From the NCBI GenBank assembly GCA_021776525.1, contig JAJFFT010000004.1:594499-658498 (forward strand): 64,000 nt of DNA, written 5' to 3'. Below are positions 44,652 through 57,079 of the stretch, one piece after another. The position numbers were made by a program, and so were the translations under genes. The stretch's first letter is position 1. Every line of letters begins with the position of its first letter. Below the pieces are notes generated by a model that saw nothing but the letters and a program-made list of their open reading frames with translations, was not told the DNA's origin and did no database searches. The DNA is from Robiginitomaculum sp. (GTDB lineage: Bacteria; Pseudomonadota; Alphaproteobacteria; Caulobacterales; Maricaulaceae).

Positions 44652-45942
44652 GGACAAGGATCGCATCTTCACCAATCTCTATGGTTTGCAGGATCCGGGG
44701 CTGGAGGCCGCCAAGAAACGCGGCGCGTGGAATGGCACCGGGGAATTTATGGCGCTGGGCGATGATTGGATTGTCGACCAGATCAAGGCATCAGGATTGC
44801 GCGGGCGCGGCGGCGCTGGCTTTCCCACGGGCCTGAAATGGTCATTTATGCCTCGCGAAGTGGGTGACCGCCCGCATTATCTGGTGGTCAATGCGGATGA
44901 GTCCGAGCCGGGAACTTGCAAGGACCGCGATCTCATGCGCCATGATCCGCATTTATTGGTCGAAGGTTGTCTGATTGCCTCTTTCGCCATGCGCGCCAAT
45001 GCCTGTTATATTTACCTGCGCGGTGAATATATTGACGAACGGGTCGCCCTGCAAAAAGCCATTGATGAGGCTTATGCGGCGGGACTGGTCGGCAAAAATG
45101 CCTGCGGTTCGGGCTATGATTTTGACGTTTATGTGCACCAAGGTGCCGGGGCCTATATTTGCGGCGAAGAAACCGCATTACTCGAGAGCCTCGAAGGAAA
45201 AAAAGGCCAGCCACGTTTGAAACCGCCATTTCCGGCCAATGCCGGGTTGTATGGTTGCCCGACCACGGTCAATAACGTCGAAAGTATAGCCGTTACGCCG
45301 ACGATTTTGCGGCGCGGCGCAGGCTGGTTCTCGTCCTTTGGACGTGCCGGCAATGCGGGCACCAAAGTGTTTTGCATTTCCGGGCATGTAAACACGCCGT
45401 GTAATGTCGAAGAAGAGATGTCTATCCCGCTTAAAACCCTGATCGAGAAGCACGCCGGCGGCGTTATTGGCGGTTGGGATAATCTCAAAGCCATCATTCC
45501 CGGCGGATCGTCCGTGCCGTGTCTGCCGCGCGATATTTGCGATGACGTTTTGATGGATTTTGATGCGCTTAAAGAGCATAAATCCGGCCTTGGCACAGCG
45601 GCGGTGATCGTCATGGATCAAAGCACCGATATGGTGCGGGCCATTACCCGTCTGGCTTATTTTTATAAACATGAAAGCTGTGGCCAGTGCACGCCATGTC
45701 GCGAAGGCACCGGCTGGATGTGGCGGGTATTGAACCGCATGTGCGAAGGCAAGGCCGAAATGGCGGAAATCGACATGTTGCTGGACGTTTCGCAGGAAAT
45801 CGAGGGCCACACCATTTGCGCTCTTGGCGATGCGGCGGCGTGGCCGGTGCAAGGGCTGATCCGGCATTTCCGGCACGAGATTGAAGATAAAATAACCAGT
45901 TATCGCGCGGGCAAATCTGTCCACGCGGTTGCGGCGGAGTAG
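44644..45942 (+). CDS. nuoF: NADH-quinone oxidoreductase subunit F
   Basis: The 432-residue subunit oxidises NADH. FMN and NADH sites are [16 protein letters not shown] and the [19 protein letters not shown] region. Cluster N3 is bound by [11 protein letters not shown] and a later Cys in [13 protein letters not shown]. The ATG at 44644 (MLEDKD) lies inside the end of the small membrane gene. An in-frame GTG at 44635 is less likely. nuoG follows after 4 bases. Confidence 0.97.
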   Translation: MLEDKDRIFTNLYGLQDPGLEAAKKRGAWNGTGEFMALGDDWIVDQIKASGLRGRGGAGFPTGLKWSFMPREVGDRPHYLVVNADESEPGTCKDRDLMRHDPHLLVEGCLIASFAMRANACYIYLRGEYIDERVALQKAIDEAYAAGLVGKNACGSGYDFDVYVHQGAGAYICGEETALLESLEGKKGQPRLKPPFPANAGLYGCPTTVNNVESIAVTPTILRRGAGWFSSFGRAGNAGTKVFCISGHVNTPCNVEEEMSIPLKTLIEKHAGGVIGGWDNLKAIIPGGSSVPCLPRDICDDVLMDFDALKEHKSGLGTAAVIVMDQSTDMVRAITRLAYFYKHESCGQCTPCREGTGWMWRVLNRMCEGKAEMAEIDMLLDVSQEIEGHTICALGDAAAWPVQGLIRHFRHEIEDKITSYRAGKSVHAVAAE

Positions 45943-45946
45943 GGCG

Positions 45947-48016
45947 ATGAGTGAGCTGCGCAAAGTCAATGTGGACGGCAAGGAAATCGAAGTTCCGGGC
46001 CATTACACGTTAATGCAAGCCTGCGAAGAAGCGGGCGCTGAAATTCCACGCTTTTGCTATCACGAGCGCCTTTCGGTGGCCGGCAATTGCCGCATGTGTC
46101 TGGTCGAATGGGTCGGCGCGCCCAAGCCGATGGCGTCGTGCGCCATGTCGATCAATGATTTGCGCCCCAATCGCGATGGCAGTCCGGCCAATATCCGTAC
46201 GGATTCAGCGGTGGTCAAAAAAGCCCGCGAAGGGGTGATGGAATTTTTGTTGATCAATCATCCGCTGGATTGTCCGATTTGTGATCAGGGCGGCGAGTGT
46301 GATTTGCAGGACCAGGCGGTGGCTTATGGCCGTGGCCAGACCCGCTATGAAGAAGACAAACGCGCCGTAGAAGAGAAAAATATGGGGCCGTTGGTGAAAA
46401 CCAATATGACCCGTTGTATTCAGTGCACGCGCTGTGTGCGCTTTATCTCCGAGGTCGCCGGGGTTGAGGAATTAGGTCTAGTCAATCGCGGCGAGGGTGC
46501 AGAAATCACCACCTATTTACAAGCTAATTTGACCTCAGAACTGTCGGGCAATGTGATTGATTTGTGCCCGGTGGGCGCACTGACCTCTCGTCCTTATGCG
46601 TTTAATGCGCGGCCATGGGAATTGCGCAAAACCGAAAGCGTCGATGTGATGGACGCGGTTGGTTCCAACATTCGCGTTGATGCACGCGGGTCCGAGGTGA
46701 TGCGTATACTGCCACGCAATAATGACGACGTGAACGAAGAATGGATTTCCGATAAAACCCGCTTCGTCTGGGATGGCTTAAAACGCCAACGCCTTGATAA
46801 ACCTTATGTACGTAAAAACGGCAAGCTGGTGCCGGTCCGCTGGGCTGAGGCACTGGATGTTGTGGCCAAACGCCTCAAGGGCGATCCGGAACGCATAGCC
46901 GCACTGGCCGGTGATCTGTGTGATATGGAAAGCATGAAGGCCTTAAAAGACCTGATGAGTTCGCTGGGGGTTACCTCGCTTGATTGCCGCGTTGATGGGG
47001 CCGCCATCGGTGGCCATAGGGACGGACAGGGCCGTGAAGGTTATGTTTTCAATTCCGGTATTGCCGGGATAGACGAGGCTGATGCGATTTTGCTGATCGG
47101 CACCAACCCCCGTATGGAAGCGCCGATTATCAATGCCCGTATTCGCGGTGCATGGCTGAATAATGAAGCCAATATCGGGGTCATCGGTGAAGCCGCGGAC
47201 CTGACCTATCCCTTTGAGCATCTGGGCACAGGCCCGGCCGACATTGCCGCCTTTGCTGGCAAACGCGGCGGCTTTACGGCGATGTTCAAAAAGGCCAAAC
47301 GGCCGATGATTATCGTTGGTATGGGGGCCGTGGCCCGGCCTGACGGGGCGCAGGTTCTGCGCGAGATCGGCAAGCTGGCGGCCACAATGAAGGTGGTGCG
47401 CGAAGACTGGAACGGTTTTAACGTGCTGCACACAGCGGCGGCACGGGTTGGCGGTCTGGATATCGGTTTTACGCCGACCAATGGTGGCACCGATCTGGCC
47501 GGGACCTTGAAAAAATGCGGCACTGGCGAGATGGATACGGTCTATCTTTTGGGCGCTGATGAAATTGACATGAGCGCGCTGGGTAAGGCTTTTGTGATTT
47601 ATCAAGGCAGCCACGGCGATGCCGGGGCGCATCGCGCCGATGTTATTTTGCCGGGCGCGGCCTATACCGAAAAAGACGCGCTTTATACCAATACCGAAGG
47701 GCGGATGCAGGACGGTTTACGGGCGGTTTTCCCCAAGGGCGAGGCCCGTGAAGACTGGACCATTATTCGCGCGCTTTCGGATCATATTGATCGCACTTTG
47801 CCCTATGACAATCTTGCAGATCTGCGCGCTACGATCCGGCGGCCCGATGCAATTGCCTTTGATCCGGCCAAGCTGGGCAAATCCGGCAAGGTGACAGCCA
47901 AGGCCTTTGCCTCGCCGATCACCGATTATTATCTGACCAACCCGATTACCCGGGCCAGCGCCATAATGGCCGAATGCGCCGCCAATGTGCTTGGCGTGAA
48001 ACAAGCGGCGGAGTGA
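45947..48016 (+). CDS. nuoG: NADH-quinone oxidoreductase subunit G
   Basis: The 689-residue subunit begins with a 2Fe-2S ferredoxin domain ([22 protein letters not shown]), then a His-ligated cluster region [18 protein letters not shown] and the 4Fe-4S region [13 protein letters not shown] molybdopterin-oxidoreductase-like domain without a cofactor makes up the rest. It passes electrons from NuoF/E towards NuoI. The ATG at 45947 gives the usual N-terminus; the codon at 45929 lies inside nuoF. Confidence 0.96.
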   Translation: MSELRKVNVDGKEIEVPGHYTLMQACEEAGAEIPRFCYHERLSVAGNCRMCLVEWVGAPKPMASCAMSINDLRPNRDGSPANIRTDSAVVKKAREGVMEFLLINHPLDCPICDQGGECDLQDQAVAYGRGQTRYEEDKRAVEEKNMGPLVKTNMTRCIQCTRCVRFISEVAGVEELGLVNRGEGAEITTYLQANLTSELSGNVIDLCPVGALTSRPYAFNARPWELRKTESVDVMDAVGSNIRVDARGSEVMRILPRNNDDVNEEWISDKTRFVWDGLKRQRLDKPYVRKNGKLVPVRWAEALDVVAKRLKGDPERIAALAGDLCDMESMKALKDLMSSLGVTSLDCRVDGAAIGGHRDGQGREGYVFNSGIAGIDEADAILLIGTNPRMEAPIINARIRGAWLNNEANIGVIGEAADLTYPFEHLGTGPADIAAFAGKRGGFTAMFKKAKRPMIIVGMGAVARPDGAQVLREIGKLAATMKVVREDWNGFNVLHTAAARVGGLDIGFTPTNGGTDLAGTLKKCGTGEMDTVYLLGADEIDMSALGKAFVIYQGSHGDAGAHRADVILPGAAYTEKDALYTNTEGRMQDGLRAVFPKGEAREDWTIIRALSDHIDRTLPYDNLADLRATIRRPDAIAFDPAKLGKSGKVTAKAFASPITDYYLTNPITRASAIMAECAANVLGVKQAAE

Positions 48017-48021
48017 TAGAA

Positions 48022-49077
48022 ATGGCTGAATTTTTGACCATGCTGTTTGATACCTCCACCGTTTTGGGCTGGACCGTTGTGACCTTGCTCAAAGTGCTTG
48101 GGTTTGTGGTGGTTCTGCTAATCTCGCTGGCGTTCATTTTGCTGGCTGACCGTAAAATCTGGGCAGCCGTGCAGATGCGCAAAGGCCCCAATGTGGTTGG
48201 TGCATTTGGACTTTTGCAATCCTTTGCCGACTTTTTGAAGTTTGCATTTAAAGAAGTCATTATCCCGGCCGGTACGGACAAACTTATCTTTATTATGGCG
48301 CCATTTTTGTCACTGGTGATGGCGTTTATCGCCTGGTCGGTGATCCCGGTGGCACCGGGCTGGGTGATCTCTGATCTGAATGTCGGGATTTTGTACCTTT
48401 TGGCGATCTCATCACTTGGGGTTTATGGCATTATCCTTGGTGGCTGGGCCTCAAACTCCAAATACTCGTTTCTGGGTGCGTTGCGTTCGACCGCGCAAAT
48501 GGTCTCTTACGAGGTTTCCATTGGTTTTGTGATTGTCACGGTTTTACTCTTATCCGGCTCGATGAATCTCAGCAAGATTGTCGAGGCACAGGCCGGGGGC
48601 TTTTGGCACTGGAATGGTATTGCGCTTTCGCCGATCACTTTTGTAATGTTGCCGATGATGGTGGTGTTTTTCATCTCGGCGCTGGCCGAAACCAACCGCC
48701 CGCCGTTTGACCTGCCTGAGGCCGAATCTGAACTGGTGGCGGGTTATCAGGTGGAATACTCCTCGACGCTGTATCTCTTGTTCATGATCGGCGAATATCT
48801 GAACATTGTTTTGATGTGCTCGATGGTCACCATCCTATTTTTGGGCGGCTGGCACGCGCCGGTTGATGTGGCTCCGCTGACATGGATTCCGCCGTTTTTC
48901 TGGTTTGCATTCAAGACGTTGTTTATCTTTTTCCTGTTCGCCATGGTGAAGGCCATCGTGCCGCGTTACCGCTATGACCAGCTGATGCGCCTGGGTTGGA
49001 AAGTCTTCCTGCCGATGTCCATGGCCGCGGTTGTTCTGGTGTCCGCCTGGGTTGTTTTTGCGCAAGGGGGTGCCTGA
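48022..49077 (+). CDS. nuoH: NADH-quinone oxidoreductase subunit H
   Basis: The 351-residue membrane subunit has about 8 helices and forms the roof of the quinone chamber. Conserved loops are [42 protein letters not shown] with key acidic residues, and [17 protein letters not shown]. The ATG at 48022 follows the nuoG stop by 5 bases. Confidence 0.97.
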   Translation: MAEFLTMLFDTSTVLGWTVVTLLKVLGFVVVLLISLAFILLADRKIWAAVQMRKGPNVVGAFGLLQSFADFLKFAFKEVIIPAGTDKLIFIMAPFLSLVMAFIAWSVIPVAPGWVISDLNVGILYLLAISSLGVYGIILGGWASNSKYSFLGALRSTAQMVSYEVSIGFVIVTVLLLSGSMNLSKIVEAQAGGFWHWNGIALSPITFVMLPMMVVFFISALAETNRPPFDLPEAESELVAGYQVEYSSTLYLLFMIGEYLNIVLMCSMVTILFLGGWHAPVDVAPLTWIPPFFWFAFKTLFIFFLFAMVKAIVPRYRYDQLMRLGWKVFLPMSMAAVVLVSAWVVFAQGGA

Positions 49078-49078
49078 G

Positions 49079-49567
49079 ATGAGCGCCGTTATACGCTTTG
49101 TTCGCAGTGCCTTTTTGCTGGATTTTCTGGGTGCGTTTGCCTTGGGGATGAAATATTTCTTCCGCCGCAAGCCGACCCTGAATTACCCCTTTGAAAAAGG
49201 CCCTCTATCCCCGCGTTTTCGGGGGCAGCACGTTTTGCGCCGCTATGACAGTGGTGAAGAACGCTGTATCGCCTGTAAATTGTGCGAGGCCATTTGCCCG
49301 GCGCAGGCGATTACCATTGAGGCCGAACCACGCGCCGACGGCTCGCGCCGCACCACGCGCTATGACATCGACATGACCAAGTGCATTTATTGCGGGTTTT
49401 GTCAGGAGGCCTGTCCGGTGGACGCCATCGTCGAAGGGCCAAACTTTGAATTTGCCACTGAAACCCGTGAAGAGCTGTTTTACGACAAGGACAAGCTTTT
49501 GGATAACGGCGATCGCTGGGAACGTGAAATTGTACAAAACCTCAAACTTGATGAACCGTACCGGTAA
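49079..49567 (+). CDS. nuoI: NADH-quinone oxidoreductase subunit I
   Basis: The 162-residue ferredoxin-type subunit binds clusters N6a and N6b through [12 protein letters not shown] and [12 protein letters not shown]. The N-terminal amphipathic helix [16 protein letters not shown] anchors it to the membrane arm. It starts one base after the nuoH stop. Confidence 0.97.
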   Translation: MSAVIRFVRSAFLLDFLGAFALGMKYFFRRKPTLNYPFEKGPLSPRFRGQHVLRRYDSGEERCIACKLCEAICPAQAITIEAEPRADGSRRTTRYDIDMTKCIYCGFCQEACPVDAIVEGPNFEFATETREELFYDKDKLLDNGDRWEREIVQNLKLDEPYR

Positions 49568-49591
49568 CGTCTTGAGGCATTGGAGAGCATA

Positions 49592-50212
49592 ATGGATTTG
49601 GCAGTACTTCTTCCTGCTGTGGCGTTTTACGCCTTTGCTGGCGCCGCGATTCTCTTTGCGTTTGGCGTTGTTGCCGCGCGCAATCCGGTGCGCTCGGTCC
49701 TGTTCCTGATCATGACGTTTTTCTCGGCTGCCGGGCTTTTTGTGCTGATGGGTGCCGAGTTTCTGGCGATGATTCTCATCATGGTTTATGTGGGCGCGGT
49801 GGCGGTGCTGTTCTTGTTCGTGGTGATGATGCTGGACATTGATTTTGTCGAGATGCGGCAAGGTTTTGCCGACTATCTGCCCCTTGGTGGCTTATTGGCT
49901 TTTGTCCTGACGGTTGAGCTGATTGTGCTAGGCGCCAGCTGGAGCGTTAGCGGCAAAGCGCAAGAGTTAAGGCAAGCACCGATAAGTGGCGATACGGACA
50001 ATCTGCGCGCTTTTTCCGAGGTGCTCTATACCGACTACGCGTTCTTTATCGAGGCGGCGGGTCTGGTGTTATTGGTGGCGATGATCGGTGCGATTGTGCT
50101 GACGAATTTCCACAAAAAAGGTGTTAAACGGCAAAATATTTCCGCACAGGTGGCGCGGCGCGCCAAGGACGGTGTGGAACTGGTCGACATCAAACCTGGC
50201 CAGGGTTTGTAA
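49592..50212 (+). CDS. nuoJ: NADH-quinone oxidoreductase subunit J
   Basis: The 206-residue membrane subunit has five helices, including the conserved glycine-rich helix 3 segment [22 protein letters not shown] that takes part in coupling. The ATG at 49592 follows a GGAGAGC ribosome-binding site. The gap after nuoI is 24 bases. Confidence 0.95.
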   Translation: MDLAVLLPAVAFYAFAGAAILFAFGVVAARNPVRSVLFLIMTFFSAAGLFVLMGAEFLAMILIMVYVGAVAVLFLFVVMMLDIDFVEMRQGFADYLPLGGLLAFVLTVELIVLGASWSVSGKAQELRQAPISGDTDNLRAFSEVLYTDYAFFIEAAGLVLLVAMIGAIVLTNFHKKGVKRQNISAQVARRAKDGVELVDIKPGQGL

Positions 50213-50219
50213 GGGGAAT

Positions 50220-50531
50220 ATGATGGTTATCGGACTTGCACATTATCTGGCGGTTGCCGCCATTTTGTTCTCCATCGGGGTGTTTGGCATTTTTGTGAAT
50301 CGCAAAAACGTCATTGTCATCCTGATGTCGATCGAACTGATCCTGTTGTCGGTGAATATCAACTTTGTGGCGTTCTCCACGCATTTGCACGATCTGGGCG
50401 GACAAGTGTTCGCGCTCTTTGTACTCACCGTTGCGGCGGCCGAGGCTGCTGTCGGGCTGGCCATTCTGGTCGTCTATTTTAGAAATCGCGGCAATATCGC
50501 CGTCTCAGACATCAATCTGATGAAGGGTTGA
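50220..50531 (+). CDS. nuoK: NADH-quinone oxidoreductase subunit K
   Basis: The 103-residue subunit has three helices with the two conserved membrane Glu residues, in [14 protein letters not shown] and [14 protein letters not shown], that belong to the proton path. Two adjacent ATGs (50220 and 50223) are possible starts after AAGGGGAA. Confidence 0.96.
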   Translation: MMVIGLAHYLAVAAILFSIGVFGIFVNRKNVIVILMSIELILLSVNINFVAFSTHLHDLGGQVFALFVLTVAAAEAAVGLAILVVYFRNRGNIAVSDINLMKG

Positions 50532-50538
50532 GCAGGCC

Positions 50539-52602
50539 ATGTATCTGACAATTGTTTTTGGACCTCTGCTTGGCGCGCTGATCGCTGGCCTGTTTGGCCG
50601 CATTATTGGCGACCGTCTGGCGCAATTGGTAACCACGGGCTTTCTGATCCTTTCGGCGGTACTATCGATCTTCGCCTTCAAACTGGTGGCCTATGACGGG
50701 CATGAACAACTGATTCAGGTTTTTCACTGGTTCCAGGTCGGTGATTTTCAGGCCAATTGGGCATTGCGTGTTGATACGTTGACCGCGGTGATGCTGGTTG
50801 TGGTGACTTTTGTCTCGTGTCTGGTGCACATTTATTCCTGGGGCTATATGGCCGATGATCCGCACAAGGCGCGGTTCTTTGCCTATCTGTCTTTCTTTAC
50901 CTTCGCCATGTTGATGCTGGTCACCGCCGACAACTTCCTGCAAATGTTTTTTGGCTGGGAAGGTGTGGGGCTGGCCTCTTATCTACTGATCGGGTTTTGG
51001 TACAAAAAACCCGAAGCCAACGCCGCCGCCATCAAGGCATTTGTCACCAACCGGGTGGGCGATTTTGGTTTTGCGCTTGGTATTTTCACGATCTTTGCGG
51101 TGTTTGGCGCGCTTGATTTTGATACTGTGTTTGGCGCAGTTCAAAGCAAAACCGACGTGACTATCCCGTTCCTGTGGATGCATTTTAATGCGGTCGAGCT
51201 GATCGCATTTTTGCTGTTCATCGGGGCGATGGGCAAATCGGCGCAATTCTTCCTGCATGTCTGGCTGCCAGACGCCATGGAAGGCCCAACACCGGTTTCG
51301 GCCCTCATTCACGCCGCCACCATGGTCACGGCAGGCGTGTTTTTGGTGGCTCGCGCTGCGCCGATCTTTGATCTGGCCCCTCATGCCAGCCTGTTTGTCA
51401 CGGTGATTGGCGGCATGACGGCTTTCTTTGCGGCGACCATTGGTTTGGTGCAGAACGACATCAAGCGGGTGATTGCCTATTCCACCTGTTCACAGCTCGG
51501 CTATATGTTTATGGCAGGCGGTCTGGGTCTTTATGATGCGGCGATTTTTCACCTCTTTACCCATGCGTTTTTCAAGGCCTTGTTGTTCCTCGGCGCTGGT
51601 TCGGTGATCATTGGCCTGCACCATGAACAGGACATGCGCAAAATGGGCGGTATTTACAAAAAAATGCCGCTGACCTGGATTGCGATGATTATCGGCACAA
51701 TTGCGCTGACCGGGGTTGGTATTCCGGGCACCGACTTTGGCTTTGCCGGGTTCTTCTCAAAAGACGCCATCATCGAAGGCGCATGGGAAGCTGGTGTGGC
51801 TGGAACGTCCTTTGGGTACGAGGCCTTCTGGATCGGTATCGTGGCCGCTTTAATGACCTCATTCTATTCGTGGCGGGTGATCTTTATGACCTTCCATGGC
51901 ACCTATCGTGGTGATCAGCACACGTTTGATCATGCCCATGAATCGCCCCGTTCTATGCTGGTGCCTCTGGCGCTGCTCTCTGTTGGTGCAATATTTGCCG
52001 GTGTGGTGTTTGCTGGTGATTTCATCGGCGATAAACAAGGCGCGTTCTGGCGTGGGGCCACGGTGATCGAGGCCGCTGCTGCACCTGAACATGTGGCTGA
52101 AAACGTGGCCGATGCTCATGGCGCCGTTGAACAGGGTGCTCCTGCAACACATGAAGCGGCGGCAACCGCCGAGGGCGAACATGAAGGCGGAGGCCATCAC
52201 GTGCCGACCTGGGTGGCCTGGTCACCATTTGCTGTAACCCTGATTGGATTTTTGATTGCCTGGTATATGTACATTATGCACGAAGGCCTTGGGGCCCGCA
52301 TGGCCGCGAACAGCCGTTTCGTCCATCCGTTTTTGTATAACAAATGGTATTTTGACGAAATCTATGACTTTGTTCTGGTGCGCGGTGCCCGCAAACTGGG
52401 CGATCTCTTTTGGAAAGGCGGCGATCAACGCGTTATCGATGGCTTTGGTCCCAATGGTTTCGCTGCGGCGACGTTGGCCGGTGCCAAACGCATCGCCAAA
52501 TTACAAACCGGATTTTTGTATCATTATGCCTTTGTGATGTTGCTGGGGCTTGTGGGGTTCATTACCTGGATCCTGGTCTCTGGCGCGACGGGAGGGCATT
52601 AA
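50539..52602 (+). CDS. nuoL: NADH-quinone oxidoreductase subunit L
   Basis: The 687-residue antiporter-like subunit has the core helices with [16 protein letters not shown] (the key Glu), [20 protein letters not shown] and the broken-helix Lys/His residues. A C-terminal lateral helix extends along the membrane arm. An Ala/His/Glu-rich stretch at about 512-555 ([26 protein letters not shown]) sits in the loop before the last helices and would face the solvent; its length probably varies between species. Confidence 0.96.
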   Translation: MYLTIVFGPLLGALIAGLFGRIIGDRLAQLVTTGFLILSAVLSIFAFKLVAYDGHEQLIQVFHWFQVGDFQANWALRVDTLTAVMLVVVTFVSCLVHIYSWGYMADDPHKARFFAYLSFFTFAMLMLVTADNFLQMFFGWEGVGLASYLLIGFWYKKPEANAAAIKAFVTNRVGDFGFALGIFTIFAVFGALDFDTVFGAVQSKTDVTIPFLWMHFNAVELIAFLLFIGAMGKSAQFFLHVWLPDAMEGPTPVSALIHAATMVTAGVFLVARAAPIFDLAPHASLFVTVIGGMTAFFAATIGLVQNDIKRVIAYSTCSQLGYMFMAGGLGLYDAAIFHLFTHAFFKALLFLGAGSVIIGLHHEQDMRKMGGIYKKMPLTWIAMIIGTIALTGVGIPGTDFGFAGFFSKDAIIEGAWEAGVAGTSFGYEAFWIGIVAALMTSFYSWRVIFMTFHGTYRGDQHTFDHAHESPRSMLVPLALLSVGAIFAGVVFAGDFIGDKQGAFWRGATVIEAAAAPEHVAENVADAHGAVEQGAPATHEAAATAEGEHEGGGHHVPTWVAWSPFAVTLIGFLIAWYMYIMHEGLGARMAANSRFVHPFLYNKWYFDEIYDFVLVRGARKLGDLFWKGGDQRVIDGFGPNGFAAATLAGAKRIAKLQTGFLYHYAFVMLLGLVGFITWILVSGATGGH

Positions 52603-52603
52603 C

Positions 52604-54109
52604 ATGAACGCTCTACCGCACATTCTCTCGCTGATTACCTTTTTGCCGCTGGTTGGTGCACTGGTCTTGCTGGTGTTTCGCGCCAGCGCCCGCGGCGAAG
52701 ATGCCGCCGTTATTGACCGCAATGCACCCAGCGTCGCCCTGGCCACCAGCCTGATCACCTTCGGGTTGTCGATCTGGGCCTTGATGGACTTTAACATTGC
52801 CGACCCCAGCTTTCAGTTTGTGGAAAAAGCCGATTGGTTTGGCGGCATGTCCTATCATCTGGGGGCGGACGGGATTTCGCTCTCGCTGGTCGTGTTGACG
52901 ACGTTCCTTATGCCTTTGTGCTTTATAGCCAGCTGGGGCGTGGTGAAAAAACGCATCACCGAATACATGGTGGCGTTTCTCATTCTGGAAACTTTGATGA
53001 TCGGGGTGTTTTTCTCCCTCGATATCGTCCTGTTCTATATCTTCTTCGAGGCAGGCCTGATCCCGATGTTCCTGATCATCGGGGTGTGGGGCGGACCAGA
53101 CCGGGTCTATGCGGCGTTCAAGTTTTTCCTCTACACATTGTTGGGTTCTGTTTTGATGCTGGTGGCCGTGGTCGCCATGATCCTGACCGCCGGTACCACG
53201 GATATGACCGTGCTTTTGGGTTTTGACTTCCCGGCCGGTATGCAGACATGGCTGTGGCTGGGCTTCTTTGCATCGTTCGCGGTTAAAATGCCCATGTGGC
53301 CGGTGCACACCTGGTTGCCCGATGCCCACGTTCAAGCCCCGACCGCTGGCTCGGTCATTTTGGCCGGTGTGCTGCTTAAAATGGGCGGCTATGGCTTTAT
53401 CCGGTTCTCATTGCCGATGTTTCCTGATGCCTCGCAGATGTTTGCCCCGATGGTCTTCACCTTGTCAGTGGTTGCCATCATCTACACATCCCTGGTGGCG
53501 TTTCGCCAGACCGATATGAAAAAGCTGATTGCTTATTCATCGGTGGCACATATGGGCTTTGTGACCATTGGTATTTTCTCGATGAATGTCATTGGCGTTC
53601 AAGGTGCAATGTTCCAGATGATCAGCCACGGTGTGGTTTCTGGTGCCTTGTTCCTGATTGTCGGGGTGATTTACGATCGTATGCACACCCGCGAAATTGC
53701 TGCCTATGGTGGTTTGGCCAGCCGTATGCCGGTTTATGCCACGGTATTTATGCTGTTCACCATGGCCAATGTTGGCTTGCCCGGCACATCAGGCTTTATT
53801 GGCGAGTTTCTGACCATGGCCGGTGGCTATCTGGTCAGCAGCTGGATTGCCTTTGGGGCCGCCTTTGGGGTGATTTTATCGGCGGTTTATGCGCTGACGC
53901 TTTATAAGCGCGTCGTCTATGGCAGCATCACCAATGACAAGCTGAACGATATTACCGACATGGTCCGCCGCGAGGTGATTACCTTCTCGCCGCTGGTCGT
54001 TGTCACAATTTTGTTTGGCATTTGGCCCTCTCTTGTAACTGATCTGACCGGTCCGGCTGTGGAGGCGCTTGTCGAGCACATCGCCGCCGCTGCGCCGGCC
54101 GTACAATAG
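52604..54109 (+). CDS. nuoM: NADH-quinone oxidoreductase subunit M
   Basis: The 501-residue antiporter-like subunit has about 14 helices with the conserved Glu in [18 protein letters not shown] and the Lys in [20 protein letters not shown], the residues of the proton channel. The ATG at 52604 follows the nuoL stop by one base; the open extension upstream lies in nuoL. Confidence 0.96.
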   Translation: MNALPHILSLITFLPLVGALVLLVFRASARGEDAAVIDRNAPSVALATSLITFGLSIWALMDFNIADPSFQFVEKADWFGGMSYHLGADGISLSLVVLTTFLMPLCFIASWGVVKKRITEYMVAFLILETLMIGVFFSLDIVLFYIFFEAGLIPMFLIIGVWGGPDRVYAAFKFFLYTLLGSVLMLVAVVAMILTAGTTDMTVLLGFDFPAGMQTWLWLGFFASFAVKMPMWPVHTWLPDAHVQAPTAGSVILAGVLLKMGGYGFIRFSLPMFPDASQMFAPMVFTLSVVAIIYTSLVAFRQTDMKKLIAYSSVAHMGFVTIGIFSMNVIGVQGAMFQMISHGVVSGALFLIVGVIYDRMHTREIAAYGGLASRMPVYATVFMLFTMANVGLPGTSGFIGEFLTMAGGYLVSSWIAFGAAFGVILSAVYALTLYKRVVYGSITNDKLNDITDMVRREVITFSPLVVVTILFGIWPSLVTDLTGPAVEALVEHIAAAAPAVQ

Positions 54110-54118
54110 GAAGACGTG

Positions 54119-55558
54119 ATGACATCCTTTATGTCCAATCTCTCATCCATCGGCCCTGAATTTGTGCTGACCATGACGGCGCTGGCCTTGTTGGTGGGCG
54201 GGGCCATACGCGGCGAACGCGCCGGTGGCATGATCAATGCGATCAGTGTTGTGGCCTTGCTGGGGGCGGCCGTTTTGGGGCTGAAATCCGCTGGTGCCGA
54301 TCCAACGCAAGCTTTTGGCGGGGCGTTAATCCTTGATCGTCTGGCGCTGTTTGCCAAAACCGCGATTTTGCTTTCTGCGGCGCTGGTTCTGGTCATCGGT
54401 TCCGGGTTTTTGAAGATCGAAAAAATCGTTAAATACGAATATGCGGTGCTGACCCTGCTGGCCACTTTGGGCATGATGGTCATGGTCTCGGCCAATGATT
54501 TGTTGACGTTGTATGTGGGGTTAGAGCTGCAAAGTCTGGCGCTTTATGTACTGGCGGCCTTTAACCGCTCGTCTTTACGGGCCTCCGAGGCCGGTTTGAA
54601 ATATTTTGTGCTTGGGGCACTGTCCTCTGGCCTTCTGCTCTATGGCATGTCGATGATTTATGGCTTTGCCGGCACCACGCGCTTTGAAGGCATTGCCCAA
54701 GCCGCGCATTTGGATGCCTCGGTTGGGTTGATCATCGGTGTTGTCTTTGTGCTCAGCGGCCTGGCTTTCAAAATTTCTGCTGTACCATTTCATATGTGGA
54801 CCCCCGATGTTTATCAGGGCGCACCAACGCCAGTCACAGCGTTTTTTGCCTCGGCACCAAAATTTGCCGCCATTACATTGATTGCACGCCTGCTGCTGGG
54901 GCCGTTTGCCGACATGATGGACCAGTGGCAACAGGTGCTTGTGGCCTTAAGCGTCCTGTCCATGACGGTTGGCTATTTTGGCGCCATTATGCAGCGCAAT
55001 ATCAAGCGCCTGATGGCCTATTCCTCAATTGCCAATATGGGCTATGCAATGATTGCGCTGGCCGCGGGCAGCCAGCGCGGGCTTGAGGCTCTGCTGCTCT
55101 ATATGGGCCTCTATTTGATCACCACACTTGGCATGTTTGCCTGCATTTTGGCCATGCGCCAAAGCGAAGGCATGGCTGAAAATATTGATGATCTGTCTGG
55201 TCTGTCGCAATCGCGTCCGGGTCTTGCCCTCAGTTTCAGCCTGTTGCTGTTCTCGATTGCCGGTTTGCCGCCTCTGGCTGGCTTTTTCGGCAAGTTGTAT
55301 ATTTTTCTGGCGGCGGTTGATGGTGGCCTCCTGTGGCTGGCTATTTATGGTGCAGTGCTCAGTGTCGTTGGTGCGTTTTATTATCTGCGCATTGTCAAAA
55401 TCATGTGGTTTGACGACCCGGCACCGGCCTTTGTTCCGTCTGGCTTTGTCTTGCCGCTGACCGCCGGTATTGCTGCATTTATGATGTTGCCGGGTGCATT
55501 TTGGTTGCTGCCAGCACTCGAGCGCTGGTCCATGGCGGCCGCAGCCAGCCTCTTTTAG
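54119..55558 (+). CDS. nuoN: NADH-quinone oxidoreductase subunit N
   Basis: The 479-residue antiporter-like subunit has the channel Glu in LLTLYVGLELQSLALYVLAA and Lys in LAFKISAVPFHMWTPDVYQG. It closes the operon. ATG 54119 with an AGGAAGA site is preferred to the GTG at 54116. birA begins directly after its stop codon. Confidence 0.96.
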   Translation: MTSFMSNLSSIGPEFVLTMTALALLVGGAIRGERAGGMINAISVVALLGAAVLGLKSAGADPTQAFGGALILDRLALFAKTAILLSAALVLVIGSGFLKIEKIVKYEYAVLTLLATLGMMVMVSANDLLTLYVGLELQSLALYVLAAFNRSSLRASEAGLKYFVLGALSSGLLLYGMSMIYGFAGTTRFEGIAQAAHLDASVGLIIGVVFVLSGLAFKISAVPFHMWTPDVYQGAPTPVTAFFASAPKFAAITLIARLLLGPFADMMDQWQQVLVALSVLSMTVGYFGAIMQRNIKRLMAYSSIANMGYAMIALAAGSQRGLEALLLYMGLYLITTLGMFACILAMRQSEGMAENIDDLSGLSQSRPGLALSFSLLLFSIAGLPPLAGFFGKLYIFLAAVDGGLLWLAIYGAVLSVVGAFYYLRIVKIMWFDDPAPAFVPSGFVLPLTAGIAAFMMLPGAFWLLPALERWSMAAAASLF

Positions 55559-56299
55559 GTGACGCGACCCATCAGGCACTTTGCCGTACTGGACAGTACC
55601 AATGAAGAGGCCAAGCGGCTGGGGCTGGCGGGCGAGTGTAGCCCGGTTTGGCTTCATGCCGATCGGCAAACCCACGGACGCGGGCGACGTGCCCGGCATT
55701 GGCAAAGCCCGGTGGGTAATCTTGCCGCGACCGGGCTTTATCATTGGGATGGTGCTTTAAATCGCTCGGCACAATTGGGTTTTGCCGCGGCGTTGGCGGT
55801 GGCCGATACGGCAGCGCGCTGGGTGGATGCACCGCAATCCATCAAGATCAAATGGCCCAATGATGTGTTACTGCATAACGCCAAGTTGGCGGGTATATTG
55901 CTCGAATCCGGTGTGTCGCCCAATGGTGGGCATTGGATTGCGATTGGCATCGGCATTAACGTGCAAAGCGCCCCAAAAGATCTGCCTTATGCGGCCACTG
56001 CATTTGCCGAGCATCTGAAACCCGGCGTTCAAATCCCTGCACCTGAGGTGGTTTTGCCGCAGCTGATTGAAAGTTTTGAAGGCTGGTATAAGCGCTTTAT
56101 GGCCGAGGGGTTTGCCCCATTGCGGCTGGCTTGGCTGGCCCGGGCTCATGGTCTGGGACAGGCTTTGCGGACCAGTTCTGGCGAAGAAGGCATATTCGAA
56201 GACCTGTCGGTGGATGGCGCTTTGGTCTTGCGCCAAAAGGCAGGCCGGTCCATTGAGGTGAGCGCAGGCGAAGTTTTCTTCGCCGACCAGGAGGGTTAA
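55559..56299 (+). CDS. birA: Biotin-[acetyl-CoA-carboxylase] ligase
   Basis: The 246-residue enzyme attaches biotin to the carboxyl carrier protein through biotinyl-AMP. The motifs are DSTNEEAKRL, the adenylate loop QTHGRGRRARHW and KWPNDVLLHNAKLAGILLES, followed by GIGINV and a C-terminal SH3-like domain. The N-terminal DNA-binding domain of E. coli BirA is absent, so it is a ligase only. It starts with GTG at 55559, immediately after the nuoN stop, which implies translation coupled to the nuo operon. Confidence 0.94.
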   Translation: MTRPIRHFAVLDSTNEEAKRLGLAGECSPVWLHADRQTHGRGRRARHWQSPVGNLAATGLYHWDGALNRSAQLGFAAALAVADTAARWVDAPQSIKIKWPNDVLLHNAKLAGILLESGVSPNGGHWIAIGIGINVQSAPKDLPYAATAFAEHLKPGVQIPAPEVVLPQLIESFEGWYKRFMAEGFAPLRLAWLARAHGLGQALRTSSGEEGIFEDLSVDGALVLRQKAGRSIEVSAGEVFFADQEG

Positions 56300-56302
56300 C
56301 CC

Positions 56303-57079
56303 ATGTTGCTGGCCATTGATTGTGGCAATACCAACGCATTATTTGCGGTTCACGACGGGAAACAGTGGCGGGCGCAATGGCGCAGCGCCACCGACACCTC
56401 GCGCACCGCCGATGAATATGCGGTCTGGCTGCACCAGTTGCTGGGTATGGAAAATCTGCAATTATCCGATATTGATGCCTGTGTCATATCAACCGTGGTG
56501 CCGCAATCATTGTTCCATATGCGCAACCTGTCGCGGCGTTATCTGAAATGCGAACCGATGGTCATTGGCGAGGGCGATCTGGATATTGGTGTTACCGCGG
56601 TGATTGACAATCCGCGCGAAGTGGGGGCTGATCGTCTGGTCAATGCCGCCGGGGCCAGAACCTTTATCGATGGCGCGTTATTGCTGGTTGATTCCGGTAC
56701 GGCAACAACCTTTGACCTGATTTCCTCGCGGGGGGAGTTTTTGGGCGGGGCCATTGCACCGGGGATGAATTTGGCGTTGCAGGCCTTGCACGATGCGGCG
56801 GCCAAGCTGCCGCGTATTGCCATAGAAAAGCCGCCAAAAACCATTGGCACCAACACGGTCAGCGCCATGCAAGCCGGAATTTTCTGGGGATATGTGGGGC
56901 TGATTGATACGCTGGTGCGGCGTATAAAAAGCGAATATGAAGAGCCGTTGACGGTGATCGGTACGGGCGGTGTTTCGCCGCTTTTTGCAGGGGCATCGGA
57001 AACCATTGAACGCTTTGACTCTGATCTGACCGTGCGCGGCCTTTTGGATATTTATCAACGTAATCGGGGCCAGATTTGA
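56303..57079 (+). CDS. coaX: Type III pantothenate kinase
   Basis: The 258-residue ASKHA-fold kinase phosphorylates pantothenate, the first step of CoA synthesis, and needs a monovalent cation. Motifs are [16 protein letters not shown] (phosphate 1), [12 protein letters not shown] and [12 protein letters not shown], then GGAIAPGM. It overlaps the rnj start by 4 bases (TTGA). Confidence 0.95.
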   Translation: MLLAIDCGNTNALFAVHDGKQWRAQWRSATDTSRTADEYAVWLHQLLGMENLQLSDIDACVISTVVPQSLFHMRNLSRRYLKCEPMVIGEGDLDIGVTAVIDNPREVGADRLVNAAGARTFIDGALLLVDSGTATTFDLISSRGEFLGGAIAPGMNLALQALHDAAAKLPRIAIEKPPKTIGTNTVSAMQAGIFWGYVGLIDTLVRRIKSEYEEPLTVIGTGGVSPLFAGASETIERFDSDLTVRGLLDIYQRNRGQI